DNA from: an uncultured Phocaeicola sp.
Lineage (GTDB): Bacteria > Bacteroidota > Bacteroidia > Bacteroidales > Bacteroidaceae
NCBI GenBank assembly: GCA_948579315.1
Contig: CAPAOL010000009.1
Location: forward strand, 1 to 64,000
Direction of reading: 5' to 3'
DNA: 64,000 nucleotides
Below, piece after piece: positions 36,297 to 44,867 of the stretch; position 1 is the first letter of the stretch; every line of letters starts with the position of its first letter. The position numbers were made by a program, and so were the translations under genes. The notes under the pieces are model-generated. The model did no database searches and was not told the DNA's origin. It saw nothing but the letters and a program-made list of their open reading frames with translations.

Positions 36297-36322
36297 TCTG
36301 CAAACGTAAATTGGTATATAAT

Positions 36323-36357
36323 AAAGGCTATCTTTTGTTTCAAAGAAGGTAGCCTTT
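36323..36357 (+). terminator. Terminator after glutamine synthetase
   Basis: AAAGGCTA (36323-36330) pairs with TAGCCTTT (36350-36357), and the stem extends by four more pairs inward. Confidence 0.75.
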
Positions 36358-36692
36358 AATTTTCTGATGCAGAATTAACTATAAGTATTTGTTTTTCAAA
36401 GAGCTTATAACAAAGAAACTATAGAAGGTTAATCTGATGATTGGTGGCAGATAGTTTGATATAACAGCGTTTAAACGTTAAGTATTGGCCTATTTTCATA
36501 AAAAAGATATTTTGAGAAAAGAAAAAGGAGGGAGTATAGTGCATTATCTCCCAATAATGCTTTCCTTTGTACCAACAACAATAAAGAGGTTTATTACGAT
36601 TTGATTTTTTACGTGTATCTTCTCATTGATTTGAGCATATCCATCTCTAATTAAGATCTTCCTAAAACTTTCTTATTGAATTATTAATTTTT

Positions 36693-36700
36693 TATATTTG
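36693..36700 (+). promoter_or_regulatory. -7 box immediately before the RRM start codon
   Basis: TATATTTG matches TAnnTTTG exactly. The expected start of transcription is about 36705-36708, at or within the ATG. No well-spaced -33 element is seen (nearest TTG at 36676, spacing 14), so it could be fortuitous. Confidence 0.4.
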
Positions 36701-36706
36701 TATTTT

Positions 36707-36952
36707 ATGAATTTGTACATTGGAAATCTTAGCTATAACGTTAAGGAATCAGATTTGAGACATGTAATGGAAGAGTATGGAACGGTTGCTTCAGTAAAGT
36801 TAATCACAGATCGGGAAACAAGAAGATCAAAAGGCTTTGCGTTTATCGAAATGCCGGATGATGCAGAAGCTAACAATGCTATCAAACAATTGAACGGTGC
36901 AGAATATGTAGGTCGTTCAATGGTAGTGAAAGAAGCATTACCAAAGAACTAA
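36707..36952 (+). CDS. RRM-domain RNA-binding protein
   Basis: 81 residues, a single RNA recognition motif. RNP2 is LYIGNL (residues 3-8) and RNP1 is KGFAFIEM (about 44-51), followed by AIKQLNGAEYVGRSMVVKEA. Such stand-alone RRM proteins are abundant in Bacteroides and act as global post-transcriptional regulators. The ATG at 36707 places RNP2 correctly; an in-frame TTG at 36698 overlaps the -7 box TATATTTG and is rejected. The distance from that box implies a transcript starting almost at the ATG. A strong terminator follows, so it is monocistronic. Confidence 0.92.
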   Translation: MNLYIGNLSYNVKESDLRHVMEEYGTVASVKLITDRETRRSKGFAFIEMPDDAEANNAIKQLNGAEYVGRSMVVKEALPKN

Positions 36953-36976
36953 TATTGAATAAATAGATAGTGATAG

Positions 36977-37011
36977 AGAAGGGCGTACTAGGGAAACTAG
37001 TGCGCCCTTCT
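36977..37011 (+). terminator. Terminator after the RRM gene
   Basis: AGAAGGGCG (36977-36985) pairs with CGCCCTTCT (37003-37011), with an inner ACTAG/CTAGT stem separated by one T-G pair. Confidence 0.8.
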
Positions 37012-37058
37012 TCTGTTATTCTCATTATTCGTTCGTATTCCACCTATGGTTTTCATAT

Positions 37059-37092
37059 AAAAAAGCGTGTTGGCAGCTATTACCAACACGCT
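37059..37092 (-). terminator. Terminator of fabD
   Basis: On the minus strand AGCGTGTTGG and CCAACACGCT form a 10-bp stem (37064-37073 with 37083-37092), followed by a run of T (complement of 37059-37064). Confidence 0.8.
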
Positions 37093-37129
37093 CTATATCA
37101 TTTAAAAAGGAAATCTGTCTTACGGATAT

Positions 37130-38017
37130 TTATGCAATACCGTGAGCATTGACAGTACCGTCAATCTTTTTAATCAATCCTTGAAGTACAGCACCCGGGC
37201 CACATTCTGTAAAATCAGTAGCACCGTCAGCAACCATATTTCTTACTGATTGTGTCCAACGTACGGAAGCAGTCAATTGAGCAACCAGATTCTTTTTGAT
37301 TTCTGCAGGGTCAGTGTGAGGAAGTGCATCCACATTCTGATATACCGGACATTTAGGAGTATGTATTTCTATAGCTTTGATAGCAGCTTCCAGTTCTATT
37401 TTAGCAGGATCCATCAATGGAGAATGGAAAGCACCACCCACTTTCAGCGGAAGAGCACGTTTGGCTCCGGCAGCTTTCATCAGTTCGCAAGCCTTTTCGA
37501 TACCCGGTACAGAGCCGGAGATAACGATTTGTCCCGGACAGTTGTAGTTGGCTGGTACGCAAACTTCACCTTCTGCATTTACTGCTGCACAGATTTCTTC
37601 TACTTTCTCATCCGGCAATGCGATAATAGCAGCCATGGTGGAAGGAGTAGCTTCACAAGCTTTCTGCATAGCCATTGCACGTGCATACACAAGTTTCAAT
37701 CCATCTTCAAAACTCAATGCACCGGCAGCAACCAATGCAGAGAACTCACCAAGTGAGTGGCCGGCAGTCATTTCCGGTTTGAAGTCGTCGCCCATGCAAA
37801 GAGCAGAAATAACAGAGTGAAGGAAAACGGCAGGTTGAGTAACCTTTGTCTGACGAAGATCTTCGTCTGTGCCGTTGAACATGATATCTGTAATGCGATA
37901 TCCGAGGATATCATTTGCTTTTTCAAACAATTCTTTTGCTAAAGCTGAGTTTTCATACAGGTCTTTACCCATTCCTACAAATTGAGCGCCTTGACCGGGA
38001 AATACAAATGCTTTCAT
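37130..38017 (-). CDS. fabD: Malonyl-CoA:ACP transacylase
   Basis: 295 residues from the ATG at 38017. It loads malonate onto acyl carrier protein for fatty acid synthesis. Motifs: MKAFVFPGQGAQFVGMG at the N-terminus, TAGHSLGEFSALVAAGA (nucleophile Ser in GHSLGE), and VGGAFHSPLMDPA with the catalytic His. The open frame continues 83 codons upstream (to 38266) but that part lies inside thiD in another frame and shows no protein logic. It follows thiD by 50 nt and may be co-transcribed. Ended by a clear terminator. Confidence 0.96.
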   Translation of the reverse strand: MKAFVFPGQGAQFVGMGKDLYENSALAKELFEKANDILGYRITDIMFNGTDEDLRQTKVTQPAVFLHSVISALCMGDDFKPEMTAGHSLGEFSALVAAGALSFEDGLKLVYARAMAMQKACEATPSTMAAIIALPDEKVEEICAAVNAEGEVCVPANYNCPGQIVISGSVPGIEKACELMKAAGAKRALPLKVGGAFHSPLMDPAKIELEAAIKAIEIHTPKCPVYQNVDALPHTDPAEIKKNLVAQLTASVRWTQSVRNMVADGATDFTECGPGAVLQGLIKKIDGTVNAHGIA

Positions 38018-38067
38018 ATTTTTATTATTTAATTGATTTTTAATTGCGGGTGCAAAGTTACGTATTT

Positions 38068-38904
38068 TTATGATACAACCGCACAAAATGTACACATTTG
38101 TGCAACTGTGTCCGGAAAATGCCATAAAGGGCCGTTGCCATGGCCGATATTTAATTCTTTTCCTGCGATAATGGCTTGAGTGATATATGCTTTCGCATGC
38201 TGGATAGATTCTCGCATGGGATAGCCTTTGGCTAGATAGGTGGCAATAGCAGAAGAGAGGGTACATCCTGTTCCATGCAGATTATGGCTTTCTATTTTTT
38301 TCTCCTCATATATATGGTAGATAAATTCGGACGTATGCAAAAGGTCGCACATATTGTCTCCTTCCAGATGTCCGCCTTTTAGTAAGACATTAGTCTGATA
38401 ATCATCCGTCAGCATTTTGGCAGCGGTCTGCATATCCTGAATGTTGTGAATACTTTTACCTGTAAGTGCTTTTGCTTCATCAATATTAGGGGTGATTAAT
38501 GTGACAAGCGGTAAAAGTTCTTTTTTGATTTCTTCTATCGCTTCATCTGTCATAAGTTTCCTTCCGCTGGTAGACACCATTACCGGATCGTAAACGACGT
38601 ATGCAGGCGAATATTTTTGTAGACAGTCGGAAATTACACGAACGATCTGAATGTCATTTATCATTCCTATTTTGATGGCAATCGGTTGCAGGTCGTCCAT
38701 CACGGCTTCTATTTGCCCACGAACCATATCCGGAGAAATGGACTGTACGGCACGTACTCCCAGTGTGTTTTGTACGGTGATAGCAGTAATAGCCGATGCT
38801 GCATAGCCTCCTAAAGCCGAGATTGTTTTTATGTCTGCCTGAATACCTGCGCCTCCCGAACAATCGGAGCCGGCAATGGATAAAATGACTGGATGACGTT
38901 CCAT
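38068..38904 (-). CDS. thiD: Hydroxymethylpyrimidine / HMP-phosphate kinase
   Basis: 278 residues. It phosphorylates HMP and HMP-P in thiamine synthesis. PfkB-type ribokinase motifs: ILSIAGSDCSGGAGIQADIKTISALGGYAASAITAITVQNT (start), VVYDPVMVSTSGRKLMTDE, LLPLVTLITPNIDEAKALTG, VLLKGGHL, and the anion hole/catalytic HGTGCTLSSAIATYLAKG with its Asp replaced by the typical GxGCT-x-SA pattern. No TPP riboswitch (THI box) is recognised in the 340 nt upstream, and no other thi gene is adjacent. Confidence 0.94.
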   Translation of the reverse strand: MERHPVILSIAGSDCSGGAGIQADIKTISALGGYAASAITAITVQNTLGVRAVQSISPDMVRGQIEAVMDDLQPIAIKIGMINDIQIVRVISDCLQKYSPAYVVYDPVMVSTSGRKLMTDEAIEEIKKELLPLVTLITPNIDEAKALTGKSIHNIQDMQTAAKMLTDDYQTNVLLKGGHLEGDNMCDLLHTSEFIYHIYEEKKIESHNLHGTGCTLSSAIATYLAKGYPMRESIQHAKAYITQAIIAGKELNIGHGNGPLWHFPDTVAQMCTFCAVVS

Positions 38905-39245
38905 TTTAGATTTTTTAATATTTACCCGACAAAGATAGAATAAAAAACGATAAGGTACAAAATGACATATCGTTTAAAATACAATAAGTACCTTTCCGGG
39001 CATCTGTTGGAAAAGATATGAAAAGTACTGATAATAAAGCGTCCATCTAGTTTTTGTACTTTATACGATTACTCACCCGTGGAAATACTAAAATACATAT
39101 TGTAATTCGTAAGATAACACTAACTATTCATATTGTAGAATGTATGATATGTATTTATATGAAAAACAATGTTTTATAGCATAGTTCTTATTTTTGTTTT
39201 GATGGTTTTTAGCCTCTATATTTGCATCGTCTTAAAGAAATAGAT
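38905..39245. other. 341-nt divergent intergenic region thiD / xylose regulator
   Basis: Contains AAACGATA (38945-38952) facing TATCGTTT (38968-38975), two direct copies of CATATTGTA 33 nt apart (39096-39104 and 39129-39137), and the promoter of the Nudix-type regulator. No gene is credible. Confidence 0.55.
39192..39224 (+). promoter_or_regulatory. Promoter of the NrtR-type regulator
   Basis: TTTTG (39192-39196), 20-nt spacing, TATATTTG (39217-39224). It shows that the in-frame TTG at 39222 lies in the promoter and that translation starts at the ATG at 39246. Confidence 0.75.
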
Positions 39246-39977
39246 ATGCAAAATCTACAGAAAAATACACCTTTAGCAAACAATCATATATCAGTAGACT
39301 GTGTAGTGATTGGTTTTGACGGAGAACAACTGAAAGTGTTGCTTGTAAAACGTGCAGGTGAGGATAATGGAGAAGTATATCATGATATGAAACTTCCCGG
39401 AAGTCTTATCTATATGGATGAAGCCCTGGATGAAGCTGCACAACGAGTTTTGTATGAACTGACAGGACTTAAAAATGTGAATCTGATGCAGTTTAAAGCA
39501 TTTGGTTCTAAAAATAGAACGAGTAATCCGAAAGATGTACGTTGGTTGGAAAGAGCTATGCAGTCAAAAGTGGAGCGTATTGTTACCATTGCATATTTGT
39601 CGATGGTGAAGATAGACCGTACATTGGATAAGAATCTGGACGATCACCAGGCTTGCTGGGTTGCTTTGAAAGACGTGAAAACACTGGCTTTCGACCATAA
39701 TCTGATTATAAAGGAGGCAATGACTTATATTCGTCAGTTCGTAGAATTTAATCCTTCCATGTTGTTTGAACTGCTTCCACGTAAATTTACAGCCGCACAA
39801 TTAAGGACTCTTTTTGAATTAGTATACGACAAAGCCGTGGATGTGCGCAACTTCCATAAAAAAATAGCAATGATGGAATATGTAGTTCCTTTGGAAGAAA
39901 AACAACAAGGAGTGGCTCACCGTGCTGCCCGTTATTATAAATTTGATAAGAAGATATATAATAAGGTAAGAAGGTAG
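39246..39977 (+). CDS. xylR: NrtR-type (Nudix + winged helix) xylose regulator
   Basis: 243 residues. The N-terminal Nudix-like domain (about 15-150) starts HISVDCVVIGFDGEQLKVLLVKR; the C-terminal part (about 155-225: LLPRKFTAAQLRTLFELVYDKAVDVRNFHKKIAMM) is the winged-helix DNA-binding domain of NrtR-like regulators. The Nudix box (LPGSLIYMDEALDEAAQRVLYELTGL) lacks the REUxEE catalytic pattern: R-E is R-V and the last E is L. So it probably binds a sugar-related ligand instead of hydrolysing nucleotides, as in the AraR/XylR subgroup. Its position before xylB-xylA-xylE supports a xylose regulator. The symbol is inferred from context. Confidence 0.85.
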   Translation: MQNLQKNTPLANNHISVDCVVIGFDGEQLKVLLVKRAGEDNGEVYHDMKLPGSLIYMDEALDEAAQRVLYELTGLKNVNLMQFKAFGSKNRTSNPKDVRWLERAMQSKVERIVTIAYLSMVKIDRTLDKNLDDHQACWVALKDVKTLAFDHNLIIKEAMTYIRQFVEFNPSMLFELLPRKFTAAQLRTLFELVYDKAVDVRNFHKKIAMMEYVVPLEEKQQGVAHRAARYYKFDKKIYNKVRR

Positions 39978-39986
39978 ACCCTGTTC

Positions 39987-40015
39987 AAGTATTAAGTATC
40001 AAGTATTAAGTATTA
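39987..40015. repeat. 14-nt direct repeats AAGTATTAAGTAT(C/T)
   Basis: Two units in tandem between the regulator and xylB. The same word forms an inverted pair at 8105-8197. Confidence 0.55.
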
Positions 40016-40088
40016 GGCGTTGAATGTTAAAGCATTAATTGTCGGACATTGAGCGTAAATAGTAAATCGTTTAATCGTAAATAAAATT

Positions 40089-41624
40089 ATGTTTCTATTA
40101 GGCTATGACATAGGTAGCTCGTCTGTAAAAGCGAGTTTGGTAAATGCGGAGACTGGTAAATGTGTATCCTCGGCATTTTTTCCGAAAACAGAAGCGAATA
40201 TTATTGCAGTGAATCCCGGATGGGCGGAACAAGATCCTGAAAGTTGGTGGGAAAACTTAAAGTTGTCCACGCAGGCTATTATGACCGAATCCGGAGTGAG
40301 TGCCGCTGAAATTAAAGCCATCGGCATCTCTTATCAGATGCACGGATTGGTTTGTGTTGATAAGAATCAGCATGTATTGCGTCCTGCTATCATCTGGTGT
40401 GACTCTCGTGCGGTGCCATACGGTCAGAAAGCGTTTGAGACAATCGGGGAGGAGAGATGTCTTTCTCATTTGTTGAACTCACCGGGAAATTTTACCGCTT
40501 CCAAGTTGGCGTGGATTAAAGAAAACGAACCTGCCATCTATGAGCAGATTGATAAGATAATGCTGCCGGGCGATTATATTGCCATGAAGTTGAGTGGAGA
40601 AATCTACACAACTGTTTCCGGACTTTCGGAAGGTATGTTCTGGGATTTCAAGAACAACCGGGTGGCTGATTTCTTAATGGATTATTACGGATTTGATTCT
40701 TCTTTGATTGCAGATATTAAACCGACCTTTGCAGAGCAGGGACGTGTAAATGCAATAGCTGCCAAAGAGCTTGGACTGAAAGAAGGAACACCGATTACTT
40801 ATCGTGCAGGCGACCAGCCTAACAATGCCCTTTCTCTGAACGTGTTTAATCCGGGAGAGATTGCTTCTACGGCAGGAACATCGGGAGTGGTTTATGGCGT
40901 GAACGGTGAAGTGAACTATGATCCGCAGTCACGCGTCAATACCTTTGCGCATGTCAATCATACCATAGATCAGACACGTTTGGGAGTATTGCTTTGCATC
41001 AACGGAACAGGTATTCTCAACTCATGGGTGAAACGCAACATTGCTCCCGAAGGAATATCTTATAATGAAATGAATGTATTGGCTTCCAAAGCTCCTATCG
41101 GCAGTGCGGGAATCAGTATTCTGCCCTTTGGTAACGGTGCCGAACGTATGCTGAACAATAAAGAAATCGGTTGCAGTATCCGTGGACTGGATTTTAATAC
41201 GCATGGCAAACATCATATTATTCGTGCCGCTCAAGAAGGTATTGTATTCTCTTTTAAATATGGCATTGATATCATGGAGCAAATGGGAATTCCTGTGAAG
41301 ATGATCCATGCCGGACACGCTAATATGTTCTTGAGTTCTATCTTCCGCGATACTTTGGCGGGAGTCACAGGAGCTACTATCGAGCTTTACGATACGGATG
41401 GTTCCGTAGGCGCTGCGAAAGGTGCGGGCATCGGTGCAGGTATCTACAAGGATAACAATGAGGCATTTGCTACGCTTGACAAACTGGATGTGATTGAGCC
41501 TAATGTGGCAAAACGACAGGAATATGCTGACGCGTACGCAAAATGGAAATACCGTCTTGAAAAGTCGATGACCGGTAACATACCGGCTCCGGTTCTGTCT
41601 TCAGATAAATCATTAACAATTTAA
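40089..41624 (+). CDS. xylB: Xylulokinase (FGGY family)
   Basis: 511 residues (FGGY typical). It phosphorylates D-xylulose. Motifs: the N-terminal ATP-fold MFLLGYDIGSSSVKASLV, NPGWAEQDPESWW, QMHGLVCVDKN, CDSRA, and a C-terminal IHAGHANMFLSSIFRDTLAG...DGSVGAAKGAGIGAG phosphate loop. The order xylB-xylA-xylE with short gaps (29 nt to xylA) forms one operon. The last residues PVLSSDKSLTI are a normal tail. Confidence 0.95.
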   Translation: MFLLGYDIGSSSVKASLVNAETGKCVSSAFFPKTEANIIAVNPGWAEQDPESWWENLKLSTQAIMTESGVSAAEIKAIGISYQMHGLVCVDKNQHVLRPAIIWCDSRAVPYGQKAFETIGEERCLSHLLNSPGNFTASKLAWIKENEPAIYEQIDKIMLPGDYIAMKLSGEIYTTVSGLSEGMFWDFKNNRVADFLMDYYGFDSSLIADIKPTFAEQGRVNAIAAKELGLKEGTPITYRAGDQPNNALSLNVFNPGEIASTAGTSGVVYGVNGEVNYDPQSRVNTFAHVNHTIDQTRLGVLLCINGTGILNSWVKRNIAPEGISYNEMNVLASKAPIGSAGISILPFGNGAERMLNNKEIGCSIRGLDFNTHGKHHIIRAAQEGIVFSFKYGIDIMEQMGIPVKMIHAGHANMFLSSIFRDTLAGVTGATIELYDTDGSVGAAKGAGIGAGIYKDNNEAFATLDKLDVIEPNVAKRQEYADAYAKWKYRLEKSMTGNIPAPVLSSDKSLTI

Positions 41625-41653
41625 ATAATAACCATTTTAAAAATAAAAGAATT

Positions 41654-42970
41654 ATGGCAACAAAAGAATTTTTCCCGGGAATTGAAAAGATTAAGTTCGA
41701 AGGTAAAGATAGTAAGAATCCGATGGCATTCCGTTACTACGATGCTGAAAAGGTTATCAACGGTAAGAAGATGAAAGATTGGTTGAGATTCGCTATGGCA
41801 TGGTGGCATACTTTGTGTGCTGAAGGTGGCGACCAATTCGGTGGCGGAACAAAACAATTCCCTTGGAATAGTAATGCTGACGCTATACAAGCTGCAAAAG
41901 ATAAAATGGACGCAGGTTTCGAATTCATGCAGAAAATGGGTATCGAATACTACTGTTTCCACGATGTAGACTTGGTTTCTGAAGGTGCAAGCATCGAAGA
42001 ATACGAAGCTAATCTGAAAGCAATCGTAGCATACGCAAAACAGAAACAAGCTGAAACAGGCATCAAACTGTTGTGGGGTACTGCCAACGTATTTGGCCAT
42101 GCACGTTATATGAACGGTGCTGCTACTAACCCTGATTTTGACGTAGTAGCTCGTGCTGCTGTTCAGATTAAGAATGCAATCGATGCAACGATCGAACTGG
42201 GTGGTCAGAACTATGTATTCTGGGGTGGCCGTGAAGGCTATATGTCTCTTCTGAATACAGATCAGAAACGTGAAAAAGAACACTTGGCAAAAATGCTGAC
42301 CATCGCTCGTGATTATGCTCGTGCCCGTGGTTTCAAAGGTACTTTCCTGATTGAGCCGAAACCGATGGAACCGACAAAACATCAGTATGATGTAGATACA
42401 GAAACAGTAATCGGATTCCTGAAAGCTCATGGCTTGGATAAAGATTTCAAAGTGAACATTGAAGTAAACCACGCAACTTTGGCTGGTCACACTTTCGAAC
42501 ACGAATTGGCAGTAGCAGTAGACAACGGCATGTTGGGTTCTATCGACGCTAACCGTGGTGATTATCAGAATGGTTGGGATACAGACCAATTCCCGATTGA
42601 CAACTACGAACTGACACAAGCTATGATGCAAATTATCCGCAACGGTGGCTTGGGTAACGGTGGAACAAACTTCGACGCTAAAACTCGTCGTAACTCTACT
42701 GACCTGGAAGATATCTTCATCGCTCACATCGCAGGTATGGACGCTATGGCTCGTGCATTGGAAAGCGCAGCTGCTCTGCTGAACGAATCTCCCTATAAGA
42801 AAATGCTGGCTGACCGTTACGCTTCATTTGATGGCGGTAAAGGTAAGGAGTTTGAAGATGGCAAGTTGACTTTGGAAGATGTAGTTGCTTATGCAAAAGC
42901 AAACGGTGAACCGAAGCAGACTAGCGGTAAACAAGAACTTTATGAAGCAATTCTGAATATGTATTGCTAA
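41654..42970 (+). CDS. xylA: Xylose isomerase
   Basis: 438 residues, class II xylose isomerase length. It converts D-xylose to D-xylulose. Motifs: YYCFHDVDLV (catalytic His), NYVFWGGREGYMSLLNTD, FLIEPKPMEPTKHQYDVDTE (metal Glu and the HQYD), VNIEVNHATLAGHTFEHEL and GSIDANRGD...GWDTDQFP (metal Asp residues). All are diagnostic of the family. Codon use looks strongly expressed. Bacteroides XylA enzymes are known to work in yeast, but nothing here shows special properties. Confidence 0.97.
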   Translation: MATKEFFPGIEKIKFEGKDSKNPMAFRYYDAEKVINGKKMKDWLRFAMAWWHTLCAEGGDQFGGGTKQFPWNSNADAIQAAKDKMDAGFEFMQKMGIEYYCFHDVDLVSEGASIEEYEANLKAIVAYAKQKQAETGIKLLWGTANVFGHARYMNGAATNPDFDVVARAAVQIKNAIDATIELGGQNYVFWGGREGYMSLLNTDQKREKEHLAKMLTIARDYARARGFKGTFLIEPKPMEPTKHQYDVDTETVIGFLKAHGLDKDFKVNIEVNHATLAGHTFEHELAVAVDNGMLGSIDANRGDYQNGWDTDQFPIDNYELTQAMMQIIRNGGLGNGGTNFDAKTRRNSTDLEDIFIAHIAGMDAMARALESAAALLNESPYKKMLADRYASFDGGKGKEFEDGKLTLEDVVAYAKANGEPKQTSGKQELYEAILNMYC

Positions 42971-42977
42971 TTGACCC

Positions 42978-43064
42978 CACCACAGATTACGCGGATTGTC
43001 ACAGATTGATTTTCTTCTCTCTTATTTTGAATTTTATCTGTGTCAATCTGTGAAATCTGTGGTG
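42978..43064. repeat. Imperfect inverted repeat between xylA and xylE (CACCACAGATT family)
   Basis: CACCACAGATT (42978-42988) faces AATCTGTGGTG (43054-43064). Inner parts (CACAGATTGA / GTCAATCTGTG) also match, giving an imperfect stem over 87 nt. The word CACAGATT is repeated four times counting both arms, in the style of dispersed Bacteroides intergenic repeats. In mRNA it would be a large hairpin between two operon genes. Confidence 0.7.
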
Positions 43065-43108
43065 ATATATATCCAACTACTACAACACTACTTTATCTAC
43101 TTATAACC

Positions 43109-44569
43109 ATGATTAATACAACGAACGAGGGTAGCAAACTCTACCTATATTCGATAACCTCTGTCGCCATTTTGGGAGGACTGCTTTTCGGATACGATAC
43201 AGCAGTTATTTCTGGTGCGGAGAAAGGCTTGGAGGCTTTTTTTCTTTCGGCCTCTGATTTTCAATACAATAAAGTAATGCATGGAATCACATCTTCCAGT
43301 GCATTGATTGGCTGTGTACTGGGTGGTGCGATCTCCGGTATATTTGCTTCCCGTTTGGGACGTCGTAATTCTCTAAGGCTTGCTGCCGTACTCTTTTTCC
43401 TTTCAGCATTAGGTTCCTATTATCCGGAAGTCTTGTTTTTCGAATATGGAAAGCCAAACATGGATTTGCTGATTGCTTTTAATTTGTATCGTGTTTTGGG
43501 CGGTATCGGTGTTGGACTGGCTTCTGCAGTCTGTCCGATGTATATTGCTGAAATTGCTCCTTCTAATATTCGTGGAACGCTTGTATCGTGTAACCAGTTT
43601 GCTATCATCTTCGGTATGTTGGTAGTATACTTCGTGAATTTCCTGATTATGGGCGACCATCAAAATCCTATTATTTTGAAAGATGCAGCCGGTGTACTGT
43701 CTGTTAGTGCTGAATCTGATATGTGGACCGTTTATGAAGGATGGCGTTACATGTTCGGTTCGGAAGCTTTCCCTGCCGCTTTCTTCGGTCTGTTGTTGTT
43801 CTTTGTTCCCAAGACTCCTCGTTATCTTGTATTGATACAGCAGGATGAAAAGGCTTATTCGATCCTTGAAAAGATCAATGGTAAGACAAAAGCACAGGAA
43901 ATTCTTAATGATATTAAAGCTACTGCTCATGAAAAGACAGAGAAAATCTTTACTTATGGAGTGGCAGTAATTGTAATCGGTATTTTGCTTTCTGTATTCC
44001 AACAGGCTATCGGTATTAATGCGGTACTTTATTATGCTCCTCGTATTTTCGAAAATGCAGGTGCAGAAGGAGGTGGCATGATGCAGACAGTTATTATGGG
44101 TATTGTAAACATTGTCTTTACATTGGTTGCAATCTTCACTGTAGACCGCTTCGGACGTAAACCACTATTGATAATCGGTTCTATTGGTATGGCTGTAGGT
44201 GCATTTGCGGTAGCAATGTGTGATAGCATGGCAATAAAGGGTGTTCTCCCGGTACTTTCAGTGATTGTGTATGCAGCATTCTTTATGATGTCTTGGGGAC
44301 CGATTTGCTGGGTGTTGATCTCGGAAATATTCCCGAACACCATCCGTGGTAAAGCGGTGGCAATCGCCGTGGCATTCCAATGGATATTCAATTACATTGT
44401 ATCTTCTACTTTCCCGGCACTGTACGACTTCAGCCCGATGTTTGCATATAGTTTATATGGCATAATCTGTGTGGCTGCTGCTATCTTCGTTTGGCGTTGG
44501 GTGCCTGAAACGAAAGGTAAGACACTGGAAGATATGAGCAAACTTTGGAAGAAAAATAAATTAGGTTAG
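43109..44569 (+). CDS. xylE: D-xylose:proton symporter (MFS sugar porter)
   Basis: 486 residues from the ATG at 43109, about 12 transmembrane helices. Sugar-porter marks: GGLLFGYDTAVISGAEKGLE (helix 1), ASRLGRRNSLRLA (loop 2-3 RxGRR), YRVLGGIGVGLASAVCPMYIAE with the PESPR-type PKTPRYL, QQAIGINAVLYYAPRIF, DRFGRKPLL and the C-terminal WVPETKGKTLEDM. It imports xylose. The frame extends upstream to a GTG at 43040, but that stretch lies in the inverted repeat and is not coding. The chaining with xylB and xylA supports the sugar assignment. Confidence 0.94.
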   Translation: MINTTNEGSKLYLYSITSVAILGGLLFGYDTAVISGAEKGLEAFFLSASDFQYNKVMHGITSSSALIGCVLGGAISGIFASRLGRRNSLRLAAVLFFLSALGSYYPEVLFFEYGKPNMDLLIAFNLYRVLGGIGVGLASAVCPMYIAEIAPSNIRGTLVSCNQFAIIFGMLVVYFVNFLIMGDHQNPIILKDAAGVLSVSAESDMWTVYEGWRYMFGSEAFPAAFFGLLLFFVPKTPRYLVLIQQDEKAYSILEKINGKTKAQEILNDIKATAHEKTEKIFTYGVAVIVIGILLSVFQQAIGINAVLYYAPRIFENAGAEGGGMMQTVIMGIVNIVFTLVAIFTVDRFGRKPLLIIGSIGMAVGAFAVAMCDSMAIKGVLPVLSVIVYAAFFMMSWGPICWVLISEIFPNTIRGKAVAIAVAFQWIFNYIVSSTFPALYDFSPMFAYSLYGIICVAAAIFVWRWVPETKGKTLEDMSKLWKKNKLG

Positions 44570-44867
44570 TGTAACTTCATCATGTCATTATGACTTCGGT
44601 TTCTTGGCATGGTTCTATTAAGATTATGACATCGTACCAATGGTATGGTGTCATAATTGTTTTATATACTATTGATAGATAATCACATGTAAAATCATTT
44701 AAATGAAGGTATACGAATCGTTTTGCATTTTTGAGTAAATAGATTGTTTGGCTATGCACTTATCTTTGCATTGTGATATTTGTGAGATCGTTTTAAGCTA
44801 TGGATATTGCCAAATGGCATTTTTCTAGTTATAACATATTATTATTGGTTTTTCGTTAGGTAAGATT
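44570..44867. other. 298-nt intergenic region after xylE
   Basis: Holds the xylE terminator at 44623-44657 and a -7 box TATCTTTG at 44761-44768, about 100 nt upstream of the next gene. Composition falls toward AT-rich at this boundary. Nothing else is recognised. Confidence 0.5.
44623..44657 (+). terminator. Terminator of the xylose operon
   Basis: ATTATGACA (44623-44631) pairs with TGTCATAAT (44649-44657). An inner TACCA/TGGTA stem caps it, and TGTTTTAT follows. Confidence 0.75.

Larger units (their letters stand above)
36297..36706. other. 410-nt intergenic region before the RRM gene
   Basis: After the GS terminator (36323-36357) no gene is credible. A GGGAG...CTCCC inverted repeat lies near 36530-36553. 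A clean -7 box TATATTTG sits at 36693-36700, directly before the RRM start codon. Nothing else is recognised. Confidence 0.5.

Noticed and set aside
37130..38266. N-terminally extended fabD (378 codons)
   Set aside because: The extra 83 codons lie inside the thiD reading frame and intergenic DNA and read as random text; fabD proteins start at MKAFVFPGQG.
38905..39245. TPP riboswitch upstream of thiD
   Set aside because: No THI-box core (CTGAGA with ACCTGA) is seen on the minus strand.
39987..40015. AAGTATTAAGTAT direct repeats as xylose operator
   Set aside because: The same word occurs at 8105-8197 after an unrelated gene, so it is more likely a dispersed repeat.
41621..42727. 368-codon open frame on the minus strand over xylA
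   Set aside because: It lies opposite the strongly supported xylA gene, has Cys/Phe/Ser-rich text without any family pattern, and is explained by xylA codon use.
43040..43108. GTG start 23 codons upstream for xylE
   Set aside because: That stretch is the right arm of the inverted repeat, and the sugar-porter N-terminus fits the ATG at 43109.
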